From: Schleiferiaceae bacterium
Lineage (GTDB): Bacteria; Bacteroidota; Bacteroidia; Flavobacteriales; Schleiferiaceae
NCBI GenBank assembly: GCA_018401735.1
Contig: JAGYKI010000006.1
Coordinates: 78,951 to 142,950 of the forward strand
Length of the DNA stretch: 64,000 nt
Reading direction: 5' to 3'
Shown here: positions 1-9,273 of the stretch, piece after piece
How positions within the stretch are numbered: position 1 is the first letter of the stretch
How the letters are laid out: each line of letters opens with the position of its first letter
Translations under genes and position numbers: made by a program
Notes under the pieces: model-generated
Databases searched by the model: none
Seen by the model: only the letters and a program-made list of their open reading frames with translations
Told to the model about the DNA's origin: nothing

Positions 1-671
1 CTATCCGTCACGGTGGTTCTAACATTGGTGAAGGTAACGAGATCAATGGTCTTACCCTCGGTGGTGTAGGTGCTGGTACTGTTATCGAAAATGTAGAGAT
101 TGTAGCCAACTCCGATGATGGTATTGAGTGGTTTGGCGGCACTGTTAGTGTAACTAACGCCCTTGTTTGGAACTCAGGTGATGATGCCTTAGATACCGAT
201 CAAGCTTGGTCTGGTACTATGGATAACTTTGTTTTGGTTTGTGGAAGCAATACTGACCACGCTCTTGAAATTGACGGTCCTGAAGGTTCTTTCCGCGATG
301 GTCACACCATTAAGAATGGTACTGTAGTTGGTGCTAGTGGTTCTGAATTAGCCGACTTCCGCGACGGTGCACAAGGTGACTTCGAGAACATTTACTTCTT
401 CAACTTCCCCGCTCCTAGCGAAAGTGACGGTCGTGGTGACTTCTCAATCAGCGGAACCGCTAGCAATGACAACTTTGCTAATGGCATATTAAACTTCTCT
501 AACTTGGAAACTAAACTACCAGCTAACACGAGCTTAAGTGATGTTTTCAAGGGTGGTTCTGACGTACACGCCACTAATGTTACTACTCCTACTGTAGGAG
601 CTGACATGAGCCGCTTCACTAGCTGGACTTGGGCTAGTGCTTCAGGTGCTTTAAGTAGCTTAGGACTTTAA
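1..671 (+). CDS. C-terminal part of a secreted beta-helix-like protein (5' end outside window)
   Basis: The open frame runs from base 3 into the window without a start, leaving 222 residues up to TAA at 669-671. It is rich in Gly, Asn, Asp and Val, with short repeated strands such as EINGLTLGGVGAG and SDDGIEWFGG that suggest a parallel beta-helix; no C-terminal sorting domain is present. Proteins with the IRHGG...NEINGLTLGGVG pattern are common in Flavobacteriia next to TonB receptors of the VRGLGDRY type, and such a receptor follows here. Role unknown; probably an exported or surface partner of that receptor. An ATG at 219 is internal and should not be taken as the start. Confidence 0.75.
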   Translation, partial: IRHGGSNIGEGNEINGLTLGGVGAGTVIENVEIVANSDDGIEWFGGTVSVTNALVWNSGDDALDTDQAWSGTMDNFVLVCGSNTDHALEIDGPEGSFRDGHTIKNGTVVGASGSELADFRDGAQGDFENIYFFNFPAPSESDGRGDFSISGTASNDNFANGILNFSNLETKLPANTSLSDVFKGGSDVHATNVTTPTVGADMSRFTSWTWASASGALSSLGL

Positions 672-700
672 TTTAGTTTTTAGAGTAATTGGAAAAGATT

Positions 701-731
701 AAGCTTGCCCCAAGAGGGCAAGCTTTTTTAT
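701..731 (+). terminator. Rho-independent terminator
   Basis: A perfect 10-bp stem (701-710 with 716-725, AAGCTTGCCC/GGGCAAGCTT), loop of 5, followed by a T run. It ends the transcript of the beta-helix gene, so the TonB receptor downstream is probably transcribed separately or by read-through. Confidence 0.9.
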
Positions 732-761
732 ATTTTACATCTCAACATTTTTTTTAAGATT

Positions 762-3632
762 ATGAAATTCCTAAAACTAGCGGTCAGTTTTATTATTTTT
801 TGCATCCCCTTATTTTTATCGGCTCAAAAAGGCGTTATAAGAGGCCAAGTAATTGACGACGAAAATGGCGAGCCTCTTTTTAGTGCCAATGCGGTAATAA
901 AGGGGACAAGCAATGGTTCTACCACCGACTTTGATGGAAACTTTGAGTTAAAAGCCGAAGAAGGAGTGTATACCATTGAGTTTAGCTTCATTGGAATGTC
1001 TAGTCTGTTAGTAACTGACATTAAGGTCATGGCTGGGGAATCCAAGTTTTTAGGGGTTATTCGCTTGAAGGAAAACAGCGCCAATCTCGATGAGGTTGTG
1101 GTAACCGCTTCTGCAGTGCGCGAAACAGAAGCAGCAATACTCACTGTGAAGCGCAAGTCCGCCAAAATGCTAGACGGAGTTTCGGCTGCTAACTTTAAAA
1201 AAATGGGCGATTCTGACGCCGGATCTGCCCTGAAGAGGGTTACTGGTGTTTCAGTAGAAGGGGGTAAATACGTTTATGTACGCGGTTTGGGCGATCGCTA
1301 CACCAAAACGACCCTCAATAATATGGACGTTCCCGGTCTGGATCCCGACCGCAACTCGGTGCAGATGGATATTTTCCCCACTAACCTGATTTCTAATATT
1401 ATGGTCTCTAAGACCTCTACCGCCGAGCAGCCCGCAGATTTCACCGGCGGGGTAGTTAACATAGAGCTTCACGATTTCCCCGACGAAAGAGCGGTTTCCT
1501 TTGGCTTAAGCCTGGGCTACAACCCCAGCATGCATTTCAATTCGAATTACCTCAACTATCAAGGCAGCAACACCGATTTTCTCGGTTTCGACAACGGAAC
1601 TCGGGCCATCCCCACCGATCGTCGTGATGATATTCCTCAGTTTGCCAGTGTTATTGGCAATCCCAATGGTCCCCAAGGTCAAGATTATCAAAATATTTTA
1701 GCTGGTTTCAATCCCACGATGGCTGGCGATCGGAATATGAGCTTAATGGATTTTGGGGGTAATTTTTCTGTCGCTAACGTGAAGTCACTCAAAAAATATA
1801 AACTAGGCTACAGCTTTGCGCTCACTTACAAAAACGAGCGCGAATTTTATGAAGACGCGGAATTTAACCTCTTTGCCAAAGCCAGCAGCCCCGATCAGTT
1901 TGAACTGATTCCTCTCGAAAAACAAAGGGGTGATTTTGGGGTTAACAACGTGCTTTTAGGGGCTATGGGTGGACTGGCATTGAAATCGAATTTATCTAAA
2001 ATCGGTCTCAAAATTTTGCATCTGCAAAACGGGGAGTCCAAAGCGGGTAATTTTAATTTTGTCAATACCAACTTGGGAGCCAATTTCGAAGCCACACAGT
2101 ACAATCTCGAATACAGCCAGCGCTCTTTGTCCAATGTCTTGCTTAGCGGACGTCACTTTTTGAAATCGGAGTGGAACCTTAACTGGAAAATATCACCCAC
2201 CCGTTCGGCTATCATAGACCCGGATATTCGCTTTTTGCGCTTCCGCGAGCCCAATCAAACCGTGGGAACGGAAGTTGGGCTGCCCGAACGTATCTGGCGA
2301 TATCTGGAAGAGTACAACTTTGCGGGACGCTTCGATCTCGATAAGGAGTACCGCCTCTTTGGCCGTGAAGCCAAAGTGCGCACTGGATCCAACTACGTTT
2401 ATAAGGTGAGGGATTTTGATATTCAAAACTTTCAGTTTGTAACGGGTAACACGGTCTTTACTGGTGACCCCAGCGAACTTTTCCGTGAAGAAAATCTCTT
2501 TAGCGCAGACAACATTAACGGAGTGCGTTACGAGCCCTTATTTATCCCCACCAACCCCAATACTTTTACATCTAGTGTAAGCCATCTCGGACTCTATGCT
2601 TCTAATGAATTCTTCTTTTCAGAGGCGCTTAAAGCGATAGTTGGCCTGCGGTTAGAGAGCTATATTCAGTACTACACTGGTACAAACCAAACCGGCAGCA
2701 TCTCGCTAGACAACGAGCAGGTGATAAATGACTTTGACTTTTTCCCTAGTCTCAATATGATATACGCCCTGAGCGAGATGCAAAACTTACGTTTCTCGGC
2801 TTCGCAAACTATCGCTCGCCCTACCTTTAAAGAAATGTCTTTTGCGGAAATCTTAGACCCAATTACTGGACGTACCTTTATTGGTAGTATGCTTACCGAA
2901 ACTACCAATGGTGGTCAAGAACTGCTTTGGGATGGTAATCTCGAGTCGACGCGCATCATCAACCTCGACCTGCGCTGGGAACTCTTCCAAGAATTGGGGC
3001 AAATGTTTTCTATTAGTGCCTTCTTCAAGCGCTTTGATAGGCCCATTGAGATGGTACAGTACCTTGCTGATCCGGGTTCATTTCAAGCTCGCAACGTAGG
3101 AGATGCCACTATGATCGGTTTGGAGTTTGAAGTGCGCAAATCACTTGCCTTTGTTAGCTCTAGCCTAGAGCGCTATAGCTTTAACACCAATGTCACCGTT
3201 AACCGCTCCGAAATTAGTCTTTCGGAGTCCGAGTTTCGCTCACGGGACTTCAGCGCCCGCAGCGGCGAAGAAGTACAAAACAGCCGGGTGATGGCTGGCC
3301 AAGCCCCATATGTAGTTAACGCGGGCTTCTCTTATCTCAATCCCGAAAATAAGTTTGAATACGGGGTGTACTACAATGTGCAAGGACCAACCCTGCTCTT
3401 TGTTGGCTTTGGCAACCGGGCCGATGTTTTTTCGGTGCCCTTCCACAGTCTCAATTTATCGTTGGGTAAATCTTTTGGTAAGGAAGACCGTATGCGCTTG
3501 TCGCTTAAGGCCTCCAACTTATTAAATGACGAAAGGGAGCAAGTTTTTAGAGGCTTTAAGGCCGAAGACCAGATTTTCACTCGCTTGCGTCCTCAGCGTG
3601 TGATCTCGCTCGGCTTTTCTATGAAGCTCTAA
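762..3632 (+). CDS. TonB-dependent outer membrane receptor
   Basis: 956 residues from ATG 762; upstream in-frame codons overlap the terminator, so the earlier start at 705 is rejected. Signal peptide at 1-22 (IIFCIPLFLSAQ), then a carboxypeptidase-regulatory-like domain (VIRGQVIDDENGEPLFSA, FDGNFEL), a DEVVVTAS segment typical of the TonB-box region, a plug domain with YVRGLGDRYTKTT and a 22-strand-type barrel ending in SLGFSMKL. The family imports large or chelated substrates across the outer membrane using TonB energy. The substrate cannot be read from sequence. It follows the beta-helix gene, and a decayed receptor tail lies just downstream. Confidence 0.93.
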   Translation: MKFLKLAVSFIIFCIPLFLSAQKGVIRGQVIDDENGEPLFSANAVIKGTSNGSTTDFDGNFELKAEEGVYTIEFSFIGMSSLLVTDIKVMAGESKFLGVIRLKENSANLDEVVVTASAVRETEAAILTVKRKSAKMLDGVSAANFKKMGDSDAGSALKRVTGVSVEGGKYVYVRGLGDRYTKTTLNNMDVPGLDPDRNSVQMDIFPTNLISNIMVSKTSTAEQPADFTGGVVNIELHDFPDERAVSFGLSLGYNPSMHFNSNYLNYQGSNTDFLGFDNGTRAIPTDRRDDIPQFASVIGNPNGPQGQDYQNILAGFNPTMAGDRNMSLMDFGGNFSVANVKSLKKYKLGYSFALTYKNEREFYEDAEFNLFAKASSPDQFELIPLEKQRGDFGVNNVLLGAMGGLALKSNLSKIGLKILHLQNGESKAGNFNFVNTNLGANFEATQYNLEYSQRSLSNVLLSGRHFLKSEWNLNWKISPTRSAIIDPDIRFLRFREPNQTVGTEVGLPERIWRYLEEYNFAGRFDLDKEYRLFGREAKVRTGSNYVYKVRDFDIQNFQFVTGNTVFTGDPSELFREENLFSADNINGVRYEPLFIPTNPNTFTSSVSHLGLYASNEFFFSEALKAIVGLRLESYIQYYTGTNQTGSISLDNEQVINDFDFFPSLNMIYALSEMQNLRFSASQTIARPTFKEMSFAEILDPITGRTFIGSMLTETTNGGQELLWDGNLESTRIINLDLRWELFQELGQMFSISAFFKRFDRPIEMVQYLADPGSFQARNVGDATMIGLEFEVRKSLAFVSSSLERYSFNTNVTVNRSEISLSESEFRSRDFSARSGEEVQNSRVMAGQAPYVVNAGFSYLNPENKFEYGVYYNVQGPTLLFVGFGNRADVFSVPFHSLNLSLGKSFGKEDRMRLSLKASNLLNDEREQVFRGFKAEDQIFTRLRPQRVISLGFSMKL

Positions 3633-3636
3633 ATTT

Positions 3637-3688
3637 TTGCGGTATTCCCGCAATCTCGCTGCACCGCGCTCGCGTAGCGCCCCGCAGC
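3637..3688. repeat. GC-rich nested hairpin behind the receptor gene
   Basis: Immediately after the receptor stop there is a small hairpin (TTGCGG/CCGCAA, 3638-3653) and then a perfectly symmetrical nested one at 3658-3688: GCTGC acc GCGCT cgcgt AGCGC ccc GCAGC. No T run follows directly, so it is more like a palindromic repeat unit than a classical terminator. Its GC content is clearly higher than that of the flanking DNA. Confidence 0.6.
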
Positions 3689-3796
3689 TGCCGGCTAGCT
3701 TTTATTTTTACTGCCAGCTTTAGTGATTATAAAGTGGAAAGTGGTTTAAGTGCAGGATTCTTCAATAATGTTAAAGTCCCACTATAGAAATTGTAG

Positions 3797-4027
3797 GGGG
3801 GTAACCTTGCTCCAGTTATTTACAACCAACCTTTCCAAAGCTTAAACCTAACTGTAAACAATCGATTTTTAAAAGATGGTAAGTCTGCCCTAAATATAAA
3901 AGTCACCAATTTATTAAACGATCGTCGCGAAAATTTTTTTCAAGCTTTCGAGGCTGATCAATGGAAATTCACTGGCTTAGCTCCTGGGGTAGCGGTATCT
4001 TACGGTTACACCTATGGTTTCTATTAG
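3797..4027 (+). pseudogene. Remnant: C-terminal end of a TonB-dependent receptor
   Basis: An open stretch of about 76 codons without a start, preceded by an in-frame TAG at 3794, ends at TAG 4025-4027. It reads PFQSLNLTVNN, ALNIKVTNLLNDRREN, FFQAFEADQWKFT and VAVSYGYTYGF. This lines up with the end of the intact receptor upstream (PFHSLNLSLGK, RLSLKASNLLNDEREQ, VFRGFKAEDQIFT). It is therefore the last strands of a second, diverged receptor whose front part is gone. Sequence has drifted well beyond a recent duplication. Confidence 0.85.
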
Positions 4028-4097
4028 TCTAATTAAGAGAGGAAGTTTATTTAATGATACCTTAATCTTCCTGACTATTTAACTCTTTGCAAAATCT

Positions 4098-4105
4098 TAC
4101 ATTTG
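4098..4105 (+). promoter_or_regulatory. Probable promoter -7 element
   Basis: TACATTTG matches the Bacteroidota -7 consensus TAnnTTTG and lies 17 bases before the ATG at 4123. No clear TTG was seen at the -33 distance. Confidence 0.5.
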
Positions 4106-4122
4106 CATCTTAAATTCCAACA

Positions 4123-7100
4123 ATGAAAATTAAAAAGTTATCCGTTTTATTTGCTACGATTGGGGCAAGCTTAATTAGTTATCAGGGCTTTACCAATTCT
4201 GGCGGCGCTCCGGTTGGCAGAAATGGCTCTCCGCAAAGTTCTTCAACTTGTGCAAGTTGTCATTCTTCTGGCTCAATAACCAATCAAACTGTAAGTATAA
4301 CTACTAATATCCCCGCGAGCGGATATCAGGCTAATACTACTTACACGGTAACGATAACCGCTAATGACGGGTCTACCAGTTCTGGTACCATTGGCTTTCA
4401 GGCCTCTGTTGAAGATGCTGCTGGACACGTGGGTTCATTAAGTTCAGCTGGTTCAGGTGCACAGATTAATGGTAGTTATGCTACACATACTTTTTCTGGA
4501 ACTTCATCAAGCATGGGTATGAGGACCTGGACCTTCGACTGGAATCCTGGTGCAAACCCTCCTGCTAATGCTACCGTTTATGCGGCTATTAATTTTGCCA
4601 ATGGCAATGGTGGTACTTCTGGCGATAACATCGCAACTCAAACTTTAGCTTTAAGTCAGTTTACTGCAGTAGCAGTAACTCCATGTTCTAAACCTTTCTT
4701 CTCTGAGTATATCGAAGGAAGCAGCAACAACAAAGGCTTTGAAATTTATAACCCTACCGGCGCTCCTTTAGACTTAGGTCCCTATAAAGTTTTCTTATCC
4801 GGTAACGGGGGTGTCTTCACCAATGAATTTAACTTAAGTGGTACTCTTGCATCAGGTGATGTTTATACTATAGTTACTACTCAAGCTGACCCGATAATGT
4901 TGGGTCTTGCAGACACGGCTCTTGCATTCCCATCGGTTGCCCATTTTAATGGTGACGATGCTTTATTTTTAGTAGATACCACCATAAATGATACTCTTGA
5001 TATTATTGGCGTTATTGGTATTGATCCTGGTTCTAGTTGGATAGTGGGTTCGGGTTCAACGGCTAACCACACTTTAGTAAGAGACACTTCAATTAATATG
5101 GGCCAAACTGATTGGACCATTGGTGCTACCGAGTGGTCAGTTCATCCTTCTAATACTTTTAGTTTCTTAGGCGCTCATGCTTCCATGTGTGTTGCTCTTC
5201 CTTGCACCAAACCTTTCTTTTCAGAATATATAGAGGGTAGCGGCAATAACAAGGGTTTTGAGATTTACAATCCTACCAATGCTCCTTTAGACCTAGGTCC
5301 TTACCAAGTTTACTTATCGGGCAACGGTGGTAGTTTTACCAATAGCTTTAACCTAAGCGGTACCATTGCGTCGGGTGATGTTTATACCATAGCAACTACC
5401 CAAGCAGACCCCATAATGTTAGCTGTTGCTGACACGGCCCTTGCTTTCCCATCGGTAGCGCACTATAATGGTGATGATGCCCTTTTCTTAGTAGATACCA
5501 CCTTGAATGATACGCTCGATATTATTGGCGTTATTGGTATTGATCCAGGTTCAAGCTGGCCTGTCGGTTCAGGTTCTACGGCGAATCATACTTTGGTTAG
5601 AAATATGAATATTTCTGCTGGACAAACCGATTGGGCAATTGGTGCCACCGAATGGATCGTGAATCCCAGTAACACTTTTACTTTCTTTGGTGCGCACAGT
5701 TCTACTTGTGTTAACACTACTCCAATGGTTGCGACGGCAAACTTTGTTACCGCTCCGAGTACTTTGGTTTCGGAAGCGGCAGGCACTTTTACAGTAGAAG
5801 TAAATATAAACCCCGTATCTTCTACCACCGATACTTTGAGCATTATGCTTACACCAGGGCTAGGTTTAACTGCCGCTGATGGTACTGTGACGCCGATGCC
5901 AAATGCCATGGGTATATTAGATCTTGTTATCCCTGCGGGAGAAGATTCTACTGGTTTTATTTTTACTATTATCGATGATGCTATTTTAGAGGGTAATGAA
6001 ACTTTATACGTTCATATGGTTAGCGCTTCTGCCAACCTTGCCATCGGTATGTTAGATTCTATTCACCTAATTATAGAGGATAATGATCAAATTATCCCTT
6101 TATATGATATTATCGATCTAAAATCAGTAGACGCGGATTTTATCGCGGATTCTTTAGGAGTAGAGTGTAAAATTGTGGGAACTGTTTACACAGATGACTT
6201 TGATGGCAATGCGGGCTATAGCTTTTACATTTACGATAACACCGGGGGTATGAATATTTTCAACTTTGTAGATGAGCCAGGTGGGTATCAGGTAAATCGC
6301 GGCGATTCGATTCGCGTTTCAGGTGTGGTTGATTTTTACAATGGTCTTACCGAATTAAAAGTAGACTCCATCACCGTTTTAGCTACTAATAGAATCCTAA
6401 AGCAACCTACTCAAGTTTTCACCCTAGATGAAAGCACCGAAAGTGAGTATATCCGTTTAAATGGTTTTTACCTAGTAAATCCTGCTGGATGGCCTGCTTT
6501 CCCAGGTTCTAGTGTAAACCTAGATATTACCAATGGTGTAGATACACTAGTAATGCGTATCGATAGTGATACGGATATCGATGGTTCGACGGCTCCCACG
6601 GGTTACTTCGATGTTATAGGTGCTGGTGGACAGTTTGACTCTTCTGTTCCTCACGACGAAGGTTACCAAATCTTCCCACGTGATACCATGGATATTATTC
6701 CGGTTACCTTACCAAGCTTATACATTAGCGAAGTAATGCCCAGCGCAGGTTCTACCATACCAGCATCTATTGATGGTGACTGGTTTGAAGTTAGAAATAG
6801 CGGTAATAATGCCGTAGATTTCAACGGCTTTAGCTGGGATGATGAAAGCGCTACTGCTGGAACTCATACCATTGGGACTAGCGTTTCTTTACCTGCTGGT
6901 GAAGCTGCTATTTTCTTAGATGCCGCTAGCACTCTTGATGTTAGCGATTGGATTGCAGAATGGGGACAAACAGGAAATAACCTAATCGTTCTTAATACCG
7001 ATAACCAGTTTAACGGTTTCAGCGGATTAAGTTCTAATGGTGATGCGGTATTCTTATACGATGATGGTGGTCGCTTAATTTCTAGCGTTTCCTACGATGG

Positions 7101-7491
7101 CGCTGCAGTTAACGCAGGTGTATCACTTGAGTTTGATATGAGTGGGATGTATTTAGGTAATTCCTCTGGCGGAAACAATGGTGCTTACTCAAGCATTAAT
7201 GGCGATGTTGGAAGTCCTGGAGACGTGAATCCTAACTTTAGCTTAAATGATTTAAGGAATGATATTTTAAGTATCTACCCTAACCCGGCTAGCACATACT
7301 TTACCATTAGCTCATCTAACAATGCCGAAAAAACAATTGAAGTACGCAATGTTAATGGCCAGTTGGTTAAAACAGTAAGCAGCACTGATTTAGAACTTAG
7401 AGTAAATACTGAAGCTTTAGCAGCTGGTGTTTATATGCTAAATATTAAAACTGCCGATTATAGCCTAACTCGTAAGTTGGTTATTCGTTAA
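4123..7491 (+). CDS. Large secreted multidomain protein with T9SS type A sorting signal
   Basis: 1122 residues. Signal peptide at the N-terminus, then a choice-of-anchor-V/Reeler-like domain (about 25-180) that contains a CASCH motif (C43, C46, H47), a possible c-type heme site. Two nearly identical lamin-tail-like repeats of 173 residues start at Cys188 and Cys361 (KPFFSEYIEGS, KGFEIYNPT, APLDLGPY). A Calx-beta-like stretch follows near 540-650, then an OB-fold-like section (about 660-770, KIVGTVYTDDFDG, SIRVSGVVDFYNG), a third lamin-tail domain (LYISEVMPSAGST), and a C-terminal sorting domain (LSIYPNPASTYF to the end). Likely exported by type IX secretion and surface-attached or released; enzymatic role not apparent. 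Confidence 0.88.
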   Translation: MKIKKLSVLFATIGASLISYQGFTNSGGAPVGRNGSPQSSSTCASCHSSGSITNQTVSITTNIPASGYQANTTYTVTITANDGSTSSGTIGFQASVEDAAGHVGSLSSAGSGAQINGSYATHTFSGTSSSMGMRTWTFDWNPGANPPANATVYAAINFANGNGGTSGDNIATQTLALSQFTAVAVTPCSKPFFSEYIEGSSNNKGFEIYNPTGAPLDLGPYKVFLSGNGGVFTNEFNLSGTLASGDVYTIVTTQADPIMLGLADTALAFPSVAHFNGDDALFLVDTTINDTLDIIGVIGIDPGSSWIVGSGSTANHTLVRDTSINMGQTDWTIGATEWSVHPSNTFSFLGAHASMCVALPCTKPFFSEYIEGSGNNKGFEIYNPTNAPLDLGPYQVYLSGNGGSFTNSFNLSGTIASGDVYTIATTQADPIMLAVADTALAFPSVAHYNGDDALFLVDTTLNDTLDIIGVIGIDPGSSWPVGSGSTANHTLVRNMNISAGQTDWAIGATEWIVNPSNTFTFFGAHSSTCVNTTPMVATANFVTAPSTLVSEAAGTFTVEVNINPVSSTTDTLSIMLTPGLGLTAADGTVTPMPNAMGILDLVIPAGEDSTGFIFTIIDDAILEGNETLYVHMVSASANLAIGMLDSIHLIIEDNDQIIPLYDIIDLKSVDADFIADSLGVECKIVGTVYTDDFDGNAGYSFYIYDNTGGMNIFNFVDEPGGYQVNRGDSIRVSGVVDFYNGLTELKVDSITVLATNRILKQPTQVFTLDESTESEYIRLNGFYLVNPAGWPAFPGSSVNLDITNGVDTLVMRIDSDTDIDGSTAPTGYFDVIGAGGQFDSSVPHDEGYQIFPRDTMDIIPVTLPSLYISEVMPSAGSTIPASIDGDWFEVRNSGNNAVDFNGFSWDDESATAGTHTIGTSVSLPAGEAAIFLDAASTLDVSDWIAEWGQTGNNLIVLNTDNQFNGFSGLSSNGDAVFLYDDGGRLISSVSYDGAAVNAGVSLEFDMSGMYLGNSSGGNNGAYSSINGDVGSPGDVNPNFSLNDLRNDILSIYPNPASTYFTISSSNNAEKTIEVRNVNGQLVKTVSSTDLELRVNTEALAAGVYMLNIKTADYSLTRKLVIR
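4684..5713 (+). repeat. Tandem in-frame duplication (two units of 519 bp)
   Basis: Units start at 4684 and 5203 and encode two lamin-tail-like domains that differ at few positions. Long blocks are conserved also at DNA level, for example around the segments coding DIIGVIGIDPGSSW. This indicates a fairly recent internal duplication or homogenisation. Confidence 0.85.
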
Positions 7492-7511
7492 TAATTTGAA
7501 TATACAAAAGG

Positions 7512-7540
7512 AAAGGGGCTCTTTTGGGGCCCCTTTTTTT
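7512..7540 (+). terminator. Rho-independent terminator
   Basis: Stem AAAGGGGCTC/GGGGCCCCTTT with a short T-rich loop followed by seven T. It ends the transcript of the large T9SS protein 20 bases after its stop codon. Confidence 0.85.
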
Positions 7541-7554
7541 AATTACTGGAAAAC

Positions 7555-9273
7555 TTGAATTTCCCGATCTTAAATATACTCTCCATTATTGGTGCCCTAG
7601 GTCTCTTTATCTACGGGATGAAGGTGATGAGCGAAGCTATTCAAAAAGTAGCGGGGGCCAAGCTGCGCAGTACTTTACGTACTATGACAGCAAGCAGGGG
7701 AATTGGGGTGTTTACAGGTTTTAGTGTTACGGGAATTTTGCAATCGTCCTCGGCAACGACGGTAATGATTGTGAGCTTTGTTAATGCCGGACTGATTACT
7801 TTAGAACAGTCGGTGGGTGTTATTATGGGTGCCAACTTGGGTACCACAGTTACCGCTTGGATTGTGGCGGTTTTAGGGATGGGTAAGTTTTCGATTTCAC
7901 AATTAAGTCTTCCCATTTTGGCTTTAGCATTTCCTCTTATCTTTTTGTCTAAAGAAAAACTGCGCTTATACGGTGAAGCAATCTTTGGTTTCGCCATCCT
8001 TTTTTTAGGCCTTTCTTTCATGCGTGAGTCCTTGCCCGACTGGCAAGCGAACATGGAAGCTTTAAATTTTTTAAAGCAGTTCAATTACGAAGGTAGCAGC
8101 TATTTATCTGCTTTACTTTTAACAATATTATTTGTACTACTGGGCACAGTAGTAACCTTCTTTTTACAATCCTCTAGCGCGGCTATTGCCCTCACTTTGG
8201 TGCTTACCGCAGAAGGCTTTGTCTCCTTTCCTTTAGCTGCGGCCATTATTTTAGGGGAAAATATAGGTACCACCATTACTGCTAATATAGCAGCCGTAGT
8301 AGCGAATGTTTACGCTAAGCGTGCGGCTAGGATACATCTAATTTTTAATGTGCTAGGGGTACTTTGGGCCATTTTACTTTTTCCTTTTTTCCTCAACTTT
8401 ATAGCAGTTTTGAGTGAGCTAATTTTTAATGGAAATCCTTATAAAGACGATACGGTAATGGCTCTGTCTTTAAGTTTGTTCCACACCTTATTTAATCTTT
8501 TTAACCTTCTGCTCTTCTTAAATTTTGTACCGCTTTTAGTGCGGATTGCCACTTGGATGGTGCCCTCGCGCAATACAGAAGATGAGCTTTTTAACCTCGA
8601 TTATATTGGAAGCGGCTTAATGGCAACTCCCGAACTTTCGATGCTCGAAGCCCGTAAAGAGCTACTTAATTTTGGCGATTTAATTCGCAAGGCTTACAAG
8701 TATATACCACTGCTAATTGTAGAAATGGATGAAAAGAAGCTGAATCAATACGTAGAGAAACTGGAGAAATACGAAGACATTTCCGATCGTATGGAAATGG
8801 AAATCTCTAATTACCTTAGTAAGATTAGTCAGAGTGAGTTGAGCACTTTTGGGAATAATCGAGTGCGAGCGATGTTAAACGTAGCCAATTATTTAGAGCG
8901 CATTGGGGATATTTATTTAGAGGTGAGCCGCAATCTCACCAATCGCAAAGAGCAGAAAGCCTACTTCACCCCTGAAATGCGGAATAGTGTGTTGCGCTTA
9001 TCACAGCTAGTTTCGCAAAGTCTGGACTTAATGGTAAAGATAATTGACAGCTCGGATGATAAAGATTATTATGAAAGCTCGGTAAAGGTTGAGCGCGAAA
9101 TTAATAAGCTTTTTGCAGCGCTCAAGGCAGATTATATAGAGAAAGTTGAAAAAGGTAAATACCGTATTCAGAGTGGAATGTATTACAGCGATTTGCTAGC
9201 AGAAATGGAAAGGATTGCCGACCATGCCGCCAATATTAGTAGTACCCTTTCTTCGAGCGATCTGCAAAATTAA
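7555..9273 (+). CDS. Na/Pi cotransporter family protein with PhoU-like domain
   Basis: 572 residues from TTG 7555. The next in-frame ATG (7618) would cut the first conserved membrane helix (IIGALGLFIYGMKVMSEA), and a TAA at 7540-7542 bounds the frame, so TTG is chosen. Two inverted transporter halves each carry the family signature QSSS (LQSSSATTVMIVSF and LQSSSAAIALTLVL). The C-terminal part from about residue 350 is helical and charged, like PhoU. The family moves phosphate with sodium across the inner membrane. Its 3' end overlaps the convergent lipoprotein gene by 4 bases. Confidence 0.92.
   Translation: MNFPILNILSIIGALGLFIYGMKVMSEAIQKVAGAKLRSTLRTMTASRGIGVFTGFSVTGILQSSSATTVMIVSFVNAGLITLEQSVGVIMGANLGTTVTAWIVAVLGMGKFSISQLSLPILALAFPLIFLSKEKLRLYGEAIFGFAILFLGLSFMRESLPDWQANMEALNFLKQFNYEGSSYLSALLLTILFVLLGTVVTFFLQSSSAAIALTLVLTAEGFVSFPLAAAIILGENIGTTITANIAAVVANVYAKRAARIHLIFNVLGVLWAILLFPFFLNFIAVLSELIFNGNPYKDDTVMALSLSLFHTLFNLFNLLLFLNFVPLLVRIATWMVPSRNTEDELFNLDYIGSGLMATPELSMLEARKELLNFGDLIRKAYKYIPLLIVEMDEKKLNQYVEKLEKYEDISDRMEMEISNYLSKISQSELSTFGNNRVRAMLNVANYLERIGDIYLEVSRNLTNRKEQKAYFTPEMRNSVLRLSQLVSQSLDLMVKIIDSSDDKDYYESSVKVEREINKLFAALKADYIEKVEKGKYRIQSGMYYSDLLAEMERIADHAANISSTLSSSDLQN

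Noticed and set aside
4684..5713. Repeat array as CRISPR or satellite
   Set aside because: Two long in-frame protein domain repeats, no short spacers.
7524..7724. 66-residue plus-strand frame at the start of the Na/Pi gene
   Set aside because: Starts within the terminator and reads the transporter gene in another frame.
7641..8084. 147-residue minus-strand frame
   Set aside because: Antisense to the membrane core of the Na/Pi transporter; Lys/Pro-rich artefact.
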